This document shows positions 8,073 to 16,702 of a DNA stretch of 64,000 nucleotides, piece by piece; the first letter of the stretch is position 1, and the number at the start of each line of letters is the position of its first letter. Made by a program: the position numbers and the translations under genes. Where the stretch lies: contig NZ_CP108086.1 of the NCBI RefSeq assembly GCF_036186745.1, forward strand, positions 3,100,001 to 3,164,000, given 5' to 3'. This stretch comes from Microbispora hainanensis (GTDB lineage: Bacteria > Actinomycetota > Actinomycetes > Streptosporangiales > Streptosporangiaceae). Below the pieces are notes generated by a model. The model was not told the DNA's origin. It did not search any database and saw only the letters and a program-made list of their open reading frames with translations.

Positions 8073-8138
8073 ACGGGCTCGGCCGGGCGCCTCGCTGTTC
8101 GAGTCATCGGCCGTACGGACATGGGTAGGGGTCGTCGT

Positions 8139-9110
8139 ATGGCAGAGATCGGATTCACCCTCATGTCCGAGCAGTCGCCCGCCAAGGAGCTGGTGGAGGA
8201 CGCGGTCGCCGCCGAGCGGGCGGGCTTCGGCTACGCGGTCGTCTCCGACCACTACTTCCCGTGGCTGGAGGAGATGGGCCACTCTCCGTACGCCTGGTCG
8301 GTGCTGGGCGCGGTGGCGCAGACCACCGAGCGGCTGCCGCTGATGACGTACGTGACGTGCCCGATCATGCGGTATCACCCGGCGGTGGTGGCGCAGAAGG
8401 CCGCCACGATGGGGGTGCTCAGCGACGGCCGCTTCACCCTCGGCGTGGGCGCGGGCGAGAACCTGAACGAGCACGTGATCGGGCACGGCTGGCCGCCGGT
8501 CAACACCAGGCACGAGATGTTCCGCGAGGCCATCGAGGTCATCAAGGAGCTCTTCCAGGGCGGCTACCGCAACTATCGCGGCGAGTATTTCGACATCGAC
8601 TCGGCCCGCCTGTTCGATCTGCCGGAACGGCCGGTGCCCGTCGCGGTCGCCGCGTCCGGCGACCAGTCGGTGGACATCGCGGCCGAGCTCGGCGACGGCC
8701 TCGTGGCGACGGACCCGGACGGGTCGCTGGTGGAGAGGTTCGCGGCGTCCGGCGGCGAGGGCAAGCCCGTCTACGGCCAGCTCGCCGTCTGCTACGACCC
8801 CGACAGGGACGCCGCGGTCGAACGCGCGCACCGCCTGTGGCGCTGGTCGGTGGCCGGCTGGAAGGTCATGTCGGAGCTGCCCGCGCCGGTCAACTTCGCC
8901 GCCGCCACCGAGACCGTGCGGCCGGAGGACGTGGCGGAGAAGGTGCCCTGCGGCGCGGATCCCGGGGCCGTGGTCGAGGCCGTACGGAAGTACGCCGAGG
9001 CCGGTTTCACCCACATCGCGCTCGTGCAGATCGGACGGGAGCGCCAGCGGGAGTTCTTCGAGTGGTCGGAGAAGGAGCTCCTGCCCGCCCTGCGTGATCT
9101 TCAGACGTGA
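8139..9110 (+). CDS. LLM-class F420-dependent oxidoreductase
   Basis: Luciferase-like TIM-barrel enzyme, 323 aa, of the branch close to F420-dependent glucose-6-phosphate dehydrogenase. Family marks are VSDHYFPW near residue 41, VTCPIMRYHPAVVAQKAATM, and FTLGVGAGENLNEHV. The start is the ATG at 8139, giving MAEIGFTLMSEQ; an ATG at 8121 would add six arginine-rich residues. It follows the OYE gene by 66 bp on the same strand. Its last 10 bp overlap the end of the opposing exporter gene. Confidence 0.87.
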   Translation: MAEIGFTLMSEQSPAKELVEDAVAAERAGFGYAVVSDHYFPWLEEMGHSPYAWSVLGAVAQTTERLPLMTYVTCPIMRYHPAVVAQKAATMGVLSDGRFTLGVGAGENLNEHVIGHGWPPVNTRHEMFREAIEVIKELFQGGYRNYRGEYFDIDSARLFDLPERPVPVAVAASGDQSVDIAAELGDGLVATDPDGSLVERFAASGGEGKPVYGQLAVCYDPDRDAAVERAHRLWRWSVAGWKVMSELPAPVNFAAATETVRPEDVAEKVPCGADPGAVVEAVRKYAEAGFTHIALVQIGRERQREFFEWSEKELLPALRDLQT

Positions 9111-10063
9111 GACGAGGTCTGGGCCTCCCGCCTCCAGGGGAGCGCGGGCAGGCCGCACCGCACCCGCAGGACCATCCAGAACGCCGGGGCGAGCAGCAGC
9201 ACGGCGACCAGCGCCCAGATGGTCTGGGTGTTGCCGGCGCCGAACATCTTCAGCGCCGAGGCGAGCAGCACGAACGCCAGGACGCGGCGGATCAGCCCGC
9301 CGGGGGCGCGTGAGGAGATCCGCGAGCCGAGGTAGACGCCGGGGATTGACCCCACCAGCAGCGCGACCGTGATCGACAGCGTGAACTCGCCGAACAGCAG
9401 GTGCCCGAGCGCGGCCGACATGACGAGCGGCACGGCCTGCACAAGGTCGGTGCCGACGAGCTGGTTGGCCTTCAGGGCGGGATAGAGCGCCAGCAGGGCC
9501 ACGATGATCAGGGAGCCGGAGCCGACCGAGGTGATCCCGACCACGAGCCCGCCGACGGCTCCCACCAGTGCGGTCGGCAGCGGCCGTACGGCGACGGAGG
9601 GCATCTCGGTCGCGGCCGGTTCGCCGGGAGCGGCGGTGCGGCGGCCGGTCTCCGGGGTGCGGCCCTCGGCGCGGTCGCGCATCGCGAGATAGCCGCGTAC
9701 GGCCAGGCCCCCGGCCGCGATGAGCAGGGCGATGCCGAGACCCTTCTCGATCACCTCCTGCACGGCCTCGCCCCGGCCCAGCGCGCGGGCGATGAGCACC
9801 CCGCAGAACGCCGCGGGGACCGAGCCCGCGCACAGCCAGGCGACGAGCCGCAGGTTGACCGTGCCCCGGCGCAGGTGCACGAGACTGCCCACCGGTTTCA
9901 TGACGGCGGCGGCGACGAGGTCGCTGGAGACGGCGGCGAGGGGCGGCACGCCGAAGAACGTCACGAGCATGGGCGTCATCAGGGCCCCGCCGCCCATACC
10001 GGTCAGGCCGACGACGACGGCGACCAGGAACGAGCCGATCGCCATGGTGTAGTCGAAATGCAC
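9101..10063 (-). CDS. TauE/SafE family sulfite or organosulfonate exporter
   Basis: Integral membrane protein, 320 aa, TauE/SafE family, with about eight helices in two repeats. The repeat signatures are LTGMGGGALMTPML near residue 20 and GITSVGSGSLIIVAL in the second half. A polar cytoplasmic loop (about residues 130-160, rich in Arg, Thr and Glu) separates the halves. The GTG start at 10063 lacks a strong ribosome site. Substrate is a family-level guess. Confidence 0.87.
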   Translation of the reverse strand: MHFDYTMAIGSFLVAVVVGLTGMGGGALMTPMLVTFFGVPPLAAVSSDLVAAAVMKPVGSLVHLRRGTVNLRLVAWLCAGSVPAAFCGVLIARALGRGEAVQEVIEKGLGIALLIAAGGLAVRGYLAMRDRAEGRTPETGRRTAAPGEPAATEMPSVAVRPLPTALVGAVGGLVVGITSVGSGSLIIVALLALYPALKANQLVGTDLVQAVPLVMSAALGHLLFGEFTLSITVALLVGSIPGVYLGSRISSRAPGGLIRRVLAFVLLASALKMFGAGNTQTIWALVAVLLLAPAFWMVLRVRCGLPALPWRREAQTSSHV

Positions 10064-10252
10064 CCGCTAACCCTACCTAACCCATCGGAATTACGGATAC
10101 CCCCATCTTGTAGTGAACCTTTCGTGCTTAACCGGTTCGGCCGATCACTCGCGGCGTACCCCGCGACGGGCCGGTCACCCGCGCTGGCCGGGCCTTCTCG
10201 CGGAGGCGGAGACTCGCGGGAGTACCGTAGGGATCACACAGGTGATCAGCCG

Positions 10253-10282
10253 TTGACGTGGTGGTGGCCCACCCAATACCTT
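10253..10282 (+). promoter_or_regulatory. promoter for the ROK-family gene
   Basis: TTGACG at 10253-10258 and TACCTT at 10277-10282 with an 18-bp spacer. A small dyad, GATCAC-ACAG-GTGATC (10232-10247), lies just upstream of the -35 box and could be a regulator site. The rest of 10064-10252 shows no gene. Confidence 0.5.
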
Positions 10283-10334
10283 GGCCGCACCTTATCCGGT
10301 TAAGTATGGCGATGGAGGGGCTGGGGATGCGGCG

Positions 10335-11255
10335 ATGACCGTCCTCGCGGTGGACATCGGCGGCACGAAGTTCGCCGCCGCGGCCGTCGCGCCCGACGGC
10401 GAGATGCTGGCCCGCGCCGAGGTGCCGCTGGGCGGCCCCGGGTCGGCCGACCGTACGCTGTCCGAGGTCGTGGGCCGGATCACCGAGCGCGTGCCGCCCG
10501 CCCGGCTCGACGGCATCGGAGTGGGCTCGGCCGGGCCGCTCGACCCCCGCAAGGGCACGGTCAGCCCGGTGAACATCCCGGCCTGGCGCGAGTTCCCGCT
10601 GGTCGACACGCTCCGCGAGGTGCTGCCCGGCCGGCCCGTACGGCTCGCTGGAGACGCCCAGTGCATGGCACTCGGGGAGTGGTGGCGCGGCCTGGGCGGC
10701 GACGGCGCGGCGCGGAGCCGGGCCATGCTCGGCATGGTGGTCTCCACCGGCGTCGGCGGCGGCCTCGTCCTCGACGGCGTGCCGTACGTCGGCCCGACCG
10801 GCAACGCCGGGCACATCGGCCACATCACCGTCGATCCCGGCGGCGAGCCGTGCCCCTGCGGCGGCGTCGGCTGCGTCGAGACCATCGCGAGCGGGCCCGG
10901 CATGGTCCGCTGGGCCACCGCGAACGGCTGGACCGGTGCGGATGCCAGGGCGCTGGCCGCCGACGCCCGGACCGGGCACCCCACCGCCGTGACCGCCTTC
11001 CGGCGCGCGGCCGACGCGCTGGCCACCGCCGTGCTCACGGCGTCCGCCCTGTTCGACCTCGACCACGTCGTCATCGGAGGGGGCGTGGCCGCCGCGGGGC
11101 CGATTCTGTTCGGCCCGCTCAGGCGGGCGATCGAGAGGAACGCCGGGCTCGGCTTCCTGCGACGCCTGCGGGTGGACCCGACCTCCCTGGGACGCGACGC
11201 CGGGCTGTTCGGCGCCGCCGCCCTCGTCCTGCTACAGGACGACCCCTCCGAGTGA
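10335..11255 (+). CDS. ROK-family sugar kinase / regulator-like protein
   Basis: ROK-family protein, 306 aa, probably a glucokinase-like sugar kinase acting in the cytoplasm. It opens with the phosphate-binding loop LAVDIGGTKFAAAAVAP, has the glycine turn VSTGVGGGLVLDG, and the ROK zinc motif GHIGH followed by CPCGGVGCVE. No N-terminal HTH is present, so it is a kinase rather than an XylR-type repressor. The ATG at 10335 is preferred; an in-frame ATG at 10281 lies inside the promoter's -10 box. Sugar specificity cannot be told. Confidence 0.88.
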   Translation: MTVLAVDIGGTKFAAAAVAPDGEMLARAEVPLGGPGSADRTLSEVVGRITERVPPARLDGIGVGSAGPLDPRKGTVSPVNIPAWREFPLVDTLREVLPGRPVRLAGDAQCMALGEWWRGLGGDGAARSRAMLGMVVSTGVGGGLVLDGVPYVGPTGNAGHIGHITVDPGGEPCPCGGVGCVETIASGPGMVRWATANGWTGADARALAADARTGHPTAVTAFRRAADALATAVLTASALFDLDHVVIGGGVAAAGPILFGPLRRAIERNAGLGFLRRLRVDPTSLGRDAGLFGAAALVLLQDDPSE

Positions 11256-11356
11256 GCGCGGGCACCTTCCACATCGGCGCATCCGGGCAGAGGAGGGGCA
11301 AAGGTACCCTGGAGTAACTGACAGGAATCGGGGGCCACCATGACGGGAACGCACAG

Positions 11357-12979
11357 GTGAAAGGCGCCACCGGTTCGGCAGGCCCGCCACATGGGGCGGT
11401 CAGGCCGGCTCCCGACCTCCTGACGGCGCTGCTCGACGGCAGCGCCGAGGGCATCGTGCTGTGCGACGCTGACGGCGTCGTGACGCTGGTCAACGCGGCG
11501 GCGGTCCGCCTGATGCCCGGAGTCGAGCCGGGCCTGCCCGCGCCCGCGCCGCTCGGGCCCGTCCCGTCCGCCCCCGAAGGCCGGACCATGATCCACGGCG
11601 GCCGGGCGATCCGGATTCGCGCCGAAGCGGTCGGCGACGGCCGCCTCGCCTGGTATCTCTCCGATCTGGACGCGGCGCCGCGGACCGAGTTCCTGCTGGA
11701 GGCCGGCCGCCGCCTGTCCGCCTCGCTCAACCCGCACCGGTGCGCCAGGGCCGCGACGGAGCTGGCCGCCGACTTCCTGTGCGACATGGCGGTCGTGCTG
11801 CTGCCGTCCACCGCCCGCCGCCGGATGGAGTGGGTGCGCGCCGTCTCCGGCCGGCCCGGCGCGGAGGAGGGCACTCTGCCGGCCGCCGAGGCGGCGGAGG
11901 TGCCCGGCCTGACCGACGCGCTCGCGGGCCTGCGGCACGGTGGCACAGGGCTGCATGTCCCAAGAGACACAGGGCTGCAGGATCCGGGCGGCGCGCCGGA
12001 GTGGCTGCTGCCGGAGGGGTTCGGGCCCCTGGGCCACCTGCTGGTGCTCCCGCTGCCCGGCAACGGCGTGCCCGCCGGGGCGATCGTGCTCGCCCGCCGT
12101 GCTGGGCGGCCGCCGTTCTGCGACGACGACCAGAGGATGGCGCGCGACCTCGCGATCCGGGCCGGTGCCGCGATCTCCGCGGCCTCCCTGTTCCGGGAGC
12201 AGAGCACGATCAACGCCATCCTGACCGGTGATCTGCTGCCGCCGGACCTGCCGGAGATCGAGGGCATGCGGGTGGCGGGCCGGCTGCGGGCCTCGCAGCA
12301 GGCCGGCGCCATCGGCGGCGACTTCTACGACGTCTACCTGCCCGACGCGGCTACCGGCGACGGGATCGTGGAGCGGCCGCCGCTGGTCATCCTGGGCGAC
12401 GTCTGCGGCAAGGGCGCCCGCGCGGCGGTCCTGGCCGGTCAGGTCCGCCACAGCCTGCGCACGCTGCTGCTGCTGGAAAGCCGCACCGACCGGCTGCTCG
12501 AACTGCTGAACCGGTCGCTGCTCGCCTCCCCGTCGCCGCACTCGTACGTGACGATGATCCTGGCCGCGCTGCGCGCCGCACCCGGCGATCACGTGCTGGT
12601 GGACCTGGCTGTGGCCGGGCACCCGCCACCGCTGGTCCTGCGCCGGGACGGCACGGTGGAGGAGGTCGCCGCGCGGGGGTCCATCCTCGGCGCGTTGAAG
12701 CAGATCAGCCTGTGGCCCGTCACACTCGATCTCGCACCCGGCGAGGTGTGCCTGCTGTACAGCGACGGCATCACCGAGGCGTTCGGCGGCCCGAGCGGCC
12801 GGGAAATGTTCGGTGAGGAACGGCTGAAGGCGGCGCTCGCCACCTGCGCGGGAATGCCGGTCGAGGCCCTGGTGGAACGGCTGGAACAACTCAGCACGGA
12901 ATGGCTGGGCGGCGCTCCTGCCACCGGCTTGCAGGACGACCGCGCCCTGCTCGCCGTACGCGCGGGGAGACAGGGGTGA
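11357..12979 (+). CDS. PAS-GAF-SpoIIE (PP2C) serine phosphatase
   Basis: Multidomain signalling phosphatase, 540 aa. A PAS-like sensor is near residues 20-100 (SAEGIVLCDADGVVTLVNAA), a GAF-like domain near 115-280, and a C-terminal SpoIIE/PP2C domain near 300-538. The metal-binding residues are intact: AIGGDFYDVYL, LVILGDVCGKGARAA, LLYSDGITEAFGG and LQDDRALLAV, so it should be catalytically active. Its likely substrate is the phosphorylated STAS protein encoded two genes downstream. The GTG at 11357 overlaps the stop of a six-codon ATG frame (11340-11360), a possible coupled leader peptide. It heads a compact cassette with a B12-binding protein. Confidence 0.9.
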   Translation: MKGATGSAGPPHGAVRPAPDLLTALLDGSAEGIVLCDADGVVTLVNAAAVRLMPGVEPGLPAPAPLGPVPSAPEGRTMIHGGRAIRIRAEAVGDGRLAWYLSDLDAAPRTEFLLEAGRRLSASLNPHRCARAATELAADFLCDMAVVLLPSTARRRMEWVRAVSGRPGAEEGTLPAAEAAEVPGLTDALAGLRHGGTGLHVPRDTGLQDPGGAPEWLLPEGFGPLGHLLVLPLPGNGVPAGAIVLARRAGRPPFCDDDQRMARDLAIRAGAAISAASLFREQSTINAILTGDLLPPDLPEIEGMRVAGRLRASQQAGAIGGDFYDVYLPDAATGDGIVERPPLVILGDVCGKGARAAVLAGQVRHSLRTLLLLESRTDRLLELLNRSLLASPSPHSYVTMILAALRAAPGDHVLVDLAVAGHPPPLVLRRDGTVEEVAARGSILGALKQISLWPVTLDLAPGEVCLLYSDGITEAFGGPSGREMFGEERLKAALATCAGMPVEALVERLEQLSTEWLGGAPATGLQDDRALLAVRAGRQG

Positions 12980-12995
12980 CGGCAGGGGTGACGAC

Positions 12996-14003
12996 ATGGT
13001 GACGACGGACCTGGCGGCGGCGACGGAGCACTACCTGGACCTGATCGGCCGGGCCGACGAGTACGGCGCGGTCGACCTGGTCCTGGGCCTGATCGACGAG
13101 GGCGTGCCCGCCGAGGACGCGCTGCTGCGGGTCGTCGCCGCCGGCCAGCGCCGGGTGGGCGAGCTGTGGGCGTCGAACGAGTGGACGGTCGCGCGCGAGC
13201 ACGGCGCGACCGCGGTCAGCGAGCGCGTCGTGGCCGCCGTCAGCGGGCGCGTACGGCCCGCGGCGACCCGCGGCCGGGTGGCCGTGGCCTGCGCCGACGG
13301 CGAATATCACGCGCTGCCCGCCCGCATCATGGCGGAGGTGCTGCGTCTGCGGGGATGGCGGGTCGACTTCCTGGGGGCCAGCGTGCCCGGCCCGCACCTG
13401 ATCACCCACCTGCACCAGACCGGGCCCGACGTGGTCGCGCTCGGCTGCACACTGGCCACCCGGCTGCCCCGCGCGCACGCCACCATCTCGGCCTGCCAGG
13501 CCGTGGGCGTTCCCGTGCTGGCCGGTGGGGCGGGGTTCGGCGCCGACGGCCGCTACGCCCGCCTGCTCGGCGCGGACGCCTGGGCGCCCAGCGCCGACGC
13601 CGCGGCCGACCGGCTCGCCGCCGGGCTGCCGTCGTTTCCCGCCGCCCACGACGGCGCCGCCGCGGCCCGTCTCGGCGGCGAGGAGTACGCCTATCTGGCC
13701 CGGCACCGCGCCGAACTGCTGTCCCGCGTCATGGACAGGCTCGGGGACGACACCGGCGAGGATCTCGGTCACATCGCCGACTATCTGATCGCCGCGATGT
13801 ACGTCCACGACCCCGCGCTGTTCACCGGCTTCGTCACCTGGACCTGCCAGGTCCTGGCGGCCAGGAACGTGCCCGCGGAGTCCGTCGTGCGCGGGCTGCG
13901 TGCTCTCCATGATGTGCTGACGGACTGCCCCGACACCCGCCTGGTGCTGGACGAGGGCGTCGCCGCGGCATGTGCCGATCAACGAGCAGAGACGAGGGTC
14001 TGA
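12996..14003 (+). CDS. CarH-like cobalamin-binding sensor protein without DNA-binding domain
   Basis: Protein of 335 aa with the B12-binding modules of CarH/MetH: a four-helix cap (about residues 10-80) and a Rossmann B12 domain (about 93-200). The cap has W58, nine residues, then E68-H69, the W-x9-EH pattern of CarH-type AdoCbl photoreceptors, but Ala59 replaces the His that ligates cobalt in CarH's light state. The lower-ligand loop reads E103-Y-H105-A-L-P108 instead of D-x-H-x-x-G, keeping the histidine. A helical region of about 100 residues follows. No MerR HTH. It lies 16 bp after the phosphatase gene and overlaps the STAS gene by one base, so it may sense light or cobalamin state for that pathway. 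Confidence 0.82.
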   Translation: MVTTDLAAATEHYLDLIGRADEYGAVDLVLGLIDEGVPAEDALLRVVAAGQRRVGELWASNEWTVAREHGATAVSERVVAAVSGRVRPAATRGRVAVACADGEYHALPARIMAEVLRLRGWRVDFLGASVPGPHLITHLHQTGPDVVALGCTLATRLPRAHATISACQAVGVPVLAGGAGFGADGRYARLLGADAWAPSADAAADRLAAGLPSFPAAHDGAAAARLGGEEYAYLARHRAELLSRVMDRLGDDTGEDLGHIADYLIAAMYVHDPALFTGFVTWTCQVLAARNVPAESVVRGLRALHDVLTDCPDTRLVLDEGVAAACADQRAETRV

Positions 14004-14329
14004 TGCAGGACACGCCCGCGTTCCGGGTCGAGTCGCTCACTCCCGAGCCCGGCACGGCGCGCCTGGTGATGACCGGCGAGCTCGACTTCACCACGGCGGA
14101 CGAGGCGTCCGCAGAGGTGGCCAAGGCGCTCGCGGAGGGCGTCGGCGTGCTCGAACTCGACCTGGCGGGGCTGAAGTTCATCGACTCGTCGGGCATGGCG
14201 GTGGTGATGGACGCCTACACCGGCGCGCAGGAGCGCGGGACGGCCTTCCGGATCGTCGCCCTCACCCCCTATCTGCGCCACCTGATCGAGGTCGTCGCCC
14301 TCGACGACGTGCTCGACCTGCCCGCCTGA
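14003..14329 (+). CDS. STAS-domain anti-anti-sigma factor
   Basis: Single STAS domain, 108 aa, the SpoIIAA/RsbV type. Core motifs are ARLVMTGELDFTTADEA, then LELDLAGLKFIDSSGMAVVM, where the Ser in DSSG is the phosphorylation site. In partner switching the dephosphorylated form captures an anti-sigma kinase and frees a sigma factor. The ATG at 14003 shares its A with the upstream TGA (TGATG), so it is translationally coupled to the B12-binding gene. No anti-sigma kinase gene is next to it. Confidence 0.9.
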   Translation: MQDTPAFRVESLTPEPGTARLVMTGELDFTTADEASAEVAKALAEGVGVLELDLAGLKFIDSSGMAVVMDAYTGAQERGTAFRIVALTPYLRHLIEVVALDDVLDLPA

Positions 14330-14353
14330 TATCCGGGCTGAGACAATGGGCGG

Positions 14354-16702
14354 GTGAGCAGGCGTGCCGTCGCCGTCCGGATCGAGGGGATCGTGCAGGG
14401 GGTCGGCTTCCGGCCCTTCGTGTACGGCCTCGCCACGCGGCTCGGCCTCGCCGGGGTGGTCGGCAACGACGAACGCGGGGTCTTCATCGAGGTCGAGGGC
14501 GGCAGCGCGCCGGTCGAGGAGTTCCTGGCCGCGCTGACCGGCGACCCGCCGCCGCTGGCGGTCATCGAGCGGATCAGCACGGCCCCGGCGCCCGTCACCG
14601 GCCGCGGCACATTCGTGATCGCGCCGAGCGCGGCCGGTGGGGACCGGCACGCGCTCGTCTCGCCGGACGTGGCGACCTGCGACGCCTGCGTGCGCGACCT
14701 GAGCGACCCGGCCGACCGCAGGTGCGGCTACGCCTTCACCAACTGCACCGGCTGCGGCCCGCGCTTCACCATCGTCCGCGACGTGCCCTACGACCGGGCC
14801 ACCACCACGATGGCGGGCTTCCGGATGTGCGCGGACTGCGCCCGCGAATATCACGACCCCGGCGACCGGCGCTTCCACGCCCAGCCCGTGTGCTGCCCCG
14901 CCTGCGGCCCCCTGCTGCGGTTCGTGGGTCCCGAGGGACCCGGTGATCCGCTCGCGCGGGCAGTACGGCTGCTGCGGGAGGGCGGCGTGCTGGCGGTCAA
15001 GGGACTCGGCGGCTATCATCTGGCGGCGCTCGCGGCGGACGAACCCGCCGTGGCCGCGCTGCGGTCGCGCAAGCACCGCGAGGACAAGCCGTTCGCGGTG
15101 ATGACCGGCGACCTGGCCGCGGCGCGGCGGCTGTGCGTGGTGGACCCGGCCGAGGAGCGCCTGCTGACCGGCCCCGCCCGCCCCGTCGTGCTGCTGCGGC
15201 GGCTCGATGACTTACTCGTGGCGCCGTCCGTGGCACCCGGCAACCGGTGGCTGGGGGTGCTGCTGCCGTACACCCCGCTGCACCACCTGCTGCTCCGGGG
15301 GGTTGGTGAGCCGATCGTGCTGACCAGCGGAAACGTGTCCGACGAGCCGATCGCCTACCGGGACGACGACGTCCTGGAACGGCTCGGCGGCATCGCCGAC
15401 GCCTTCCTGACCCACGACCGCCCCATCCACATCCGTACGGACGACTCGGTCGTACGGGTCTTCCGGGGCCGTGACCTGCCGATCAGGCGGTCGCGGGGAT
15501 ACGTGCCCCACCCGCTGCCGCTCGCCGTCGCGGCGGCCCGGCCCGTGCTCGCCTGCGGCGCCGAGCTGAAGCACACGTTCTGCCTGGTCAAGGGTGACCG
15601 CGCGTTCGTCTCCCACCACATCGGCGACCTGGAGAACTACGAGACCCTGCGGTCGTTCACCGAGGGAGTCGAGCATTTCCGGCGGCTGTTCGACATCACG
15701 CCCGAGATCGTCGCGCACGACCTGCACCCCGACTATCTGTCCACCAAGTGGGCGCTCGACCAGGACGCGGACCTCGTCGGCGTGCAGCACCACCACGCCC
15801 ACATCGCGTCCTGCCTGGCCGACAACGGCGTCGATTGCACGGTCGCGGGCCCGGTCGCGGGAGTGGCCTTCGACGGCCTCGGCTACGGCGCGGACGGCAC
15901 GCTGTGGGGCGGCGAGTTCCTCGTCGCCGACCTGACCGGCTTCGAACGGGCGGGCCACCTCGCGCCGGTGCCGATGCCCGGGGGCGTGACCGCGATCCGG
16001 CAGCCCTGGCGCATGGCCGCCGTCTATCTCGACCTCGCCTACGACGGCGACGTCCCCGAAGACCTGGACGTCGTACGGCGCAACGCCGGGCAGTGGGCGG
16101 CCGTCGTCGCGCTGGCCCGCCGGGGCGTCAACTCGCCTCTCACCTCCAGCATGGGCCGCCTGTTCGACGCGGTGGCGGCGGTCGCGGGGGTCCGCGACGC
16201 GATCACCTACGAGGGCCAGGCCGCGGTCGAGTTCGAGCAGCTCGCCGATCCCGGGGTGGACGACGCCTACCCCTGCCGCCTCGTCGAGACGGGAGCGGGG
16301 TTCACCGTGCCGGGCGCGGAGCTGGTCCGCGCGGTCGCCGACGATCTGCGGGCGGGCGTGCCCCGCGACGTCGTCGCCGCGCGGTTCCACAACGCCGTGG
16401 CCCGCGTCGTCGCCGACGGCTGCGCGCTGATCAGGACGGCCTGCGGCCTGTCCACGGTCGCGCTGTCCGGCGGGGTGTTCCAGAACCTGCTGCTGCTCGG
16501 CCGGGCCGTGACCCTGCTGGAGGAGCGCGGCTTCACGGTGCTCACCCACCACCGCGTCCCCCCGAACGACGGCGGCGTCAGCCTCGGTCAGGCCGCCGTC
16601 GCCGCCGCGATGGCGGCGAACTCGCCGATCAGCGGGGTGCGGCGGGAGCTGTCCCAGGCCAGGCACACCTGGTTGGGCGGGATGTCGGCGACCGGCACGT
16701 AG
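14354..16702 (+). CDS. hypF: HypF carbamoyltransferase for [NiFe]-hydrogenase maturation
   Basis: Carbamoyltransferase that starts cyanide-ligand synthesis by moving a carbamoyl group from carbamoyl phosphate to the C-terminal Cys of HypE; 782 aa. Domains: acylphosphatase (GIVQGVGFRPFVYGL, residues 12-26), two HypF zinc fingers (CDACVRDL to CTGCGP, and CADCAREY to CCPACGP), YrdC-like nucleotide domain (about 190-370), and the Kae1/HypF C-terminal domain with QHHHAHIASCLADNG and LSGGVFQNLLL. The last 28 residues run over the 3' end of the opposing LysR gene and are probably an unselected tail. It lies 24 bp after the STAS gene, apart from the main hyp operon at 18311. Confidence 0.94.
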   Translation: MSRRAVAVRIEGIVQGVGFRPFVYGLATRLGLAGVVGNDERGVFIEVEGGSAPVEEFLAALTGDPPPLAVIERISTAPAPVTGRGTFVIAPSAAGGDRHALVSPDVATCDACVRDLSDPADRRCGYAFTNCTGCGPRFTIVRDVPYDRATTTMAGFRMCADCAREYHDPGDRRFHAQPVCCPACGPLLRFVGPEGPGDPLARAVRLLREGGVLAVKGLGGYHLAALAADEPAVAALRSRKHREDKPFAVMTGDLAAARRLCVVDPAEERLLTGPARPVVLLRRLDDLLVAPSVAPGNRWLGVLLPYTPLHHLLLRGVGEPIVLTSGNVSDEPIAYRDDDVLERLGGIADAFLTHDRPIHIRTDDSVVRVFRGRDLPIRRSRGYVPHPLPLAVAAARPVLACGAELKHTFCLVKGDRAFVSHHIGDLENYETLRSFTEGVEHFRRLFDITPEIVAHDLHPDYLSTKWALDQDADLVGVQHHHAHIASCLADNGVDCTVAGPVAGVAFDGLGYGADGTLWGGEFLVADLTGFERAGHLAPVPMPGGVTAIRQPWRMAAVYLDLAYDGDVPEDLDVVRRNAGQWAAVVALARRGVNSPLTSSMGRLFDAVAAVAGVRDAITYEGQAAVEFEQLADPGVDDAYPCRLVETGAGFTVPGAELVRAVADDLRAGVPRDVVAARFHNAVARVVADGCALIRTACGLSTVALSGGVFQNLLLLGRAVTLLEERGFTVLTHHRVPPNDGGVSLGQAAVAAAMAANSPISGVRRELSQARHTWLGGMSATGT

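Noticed and set aside
6477-9833. A minus-strand frame of more than 1100 codons opposite the OYE and LLM genes
   Set aside because: Composition is Arg/Pro/Gly-rich nonsense typical of antisense frames in GC-rich DNA; true genes with clear motifs lie on the other strand.
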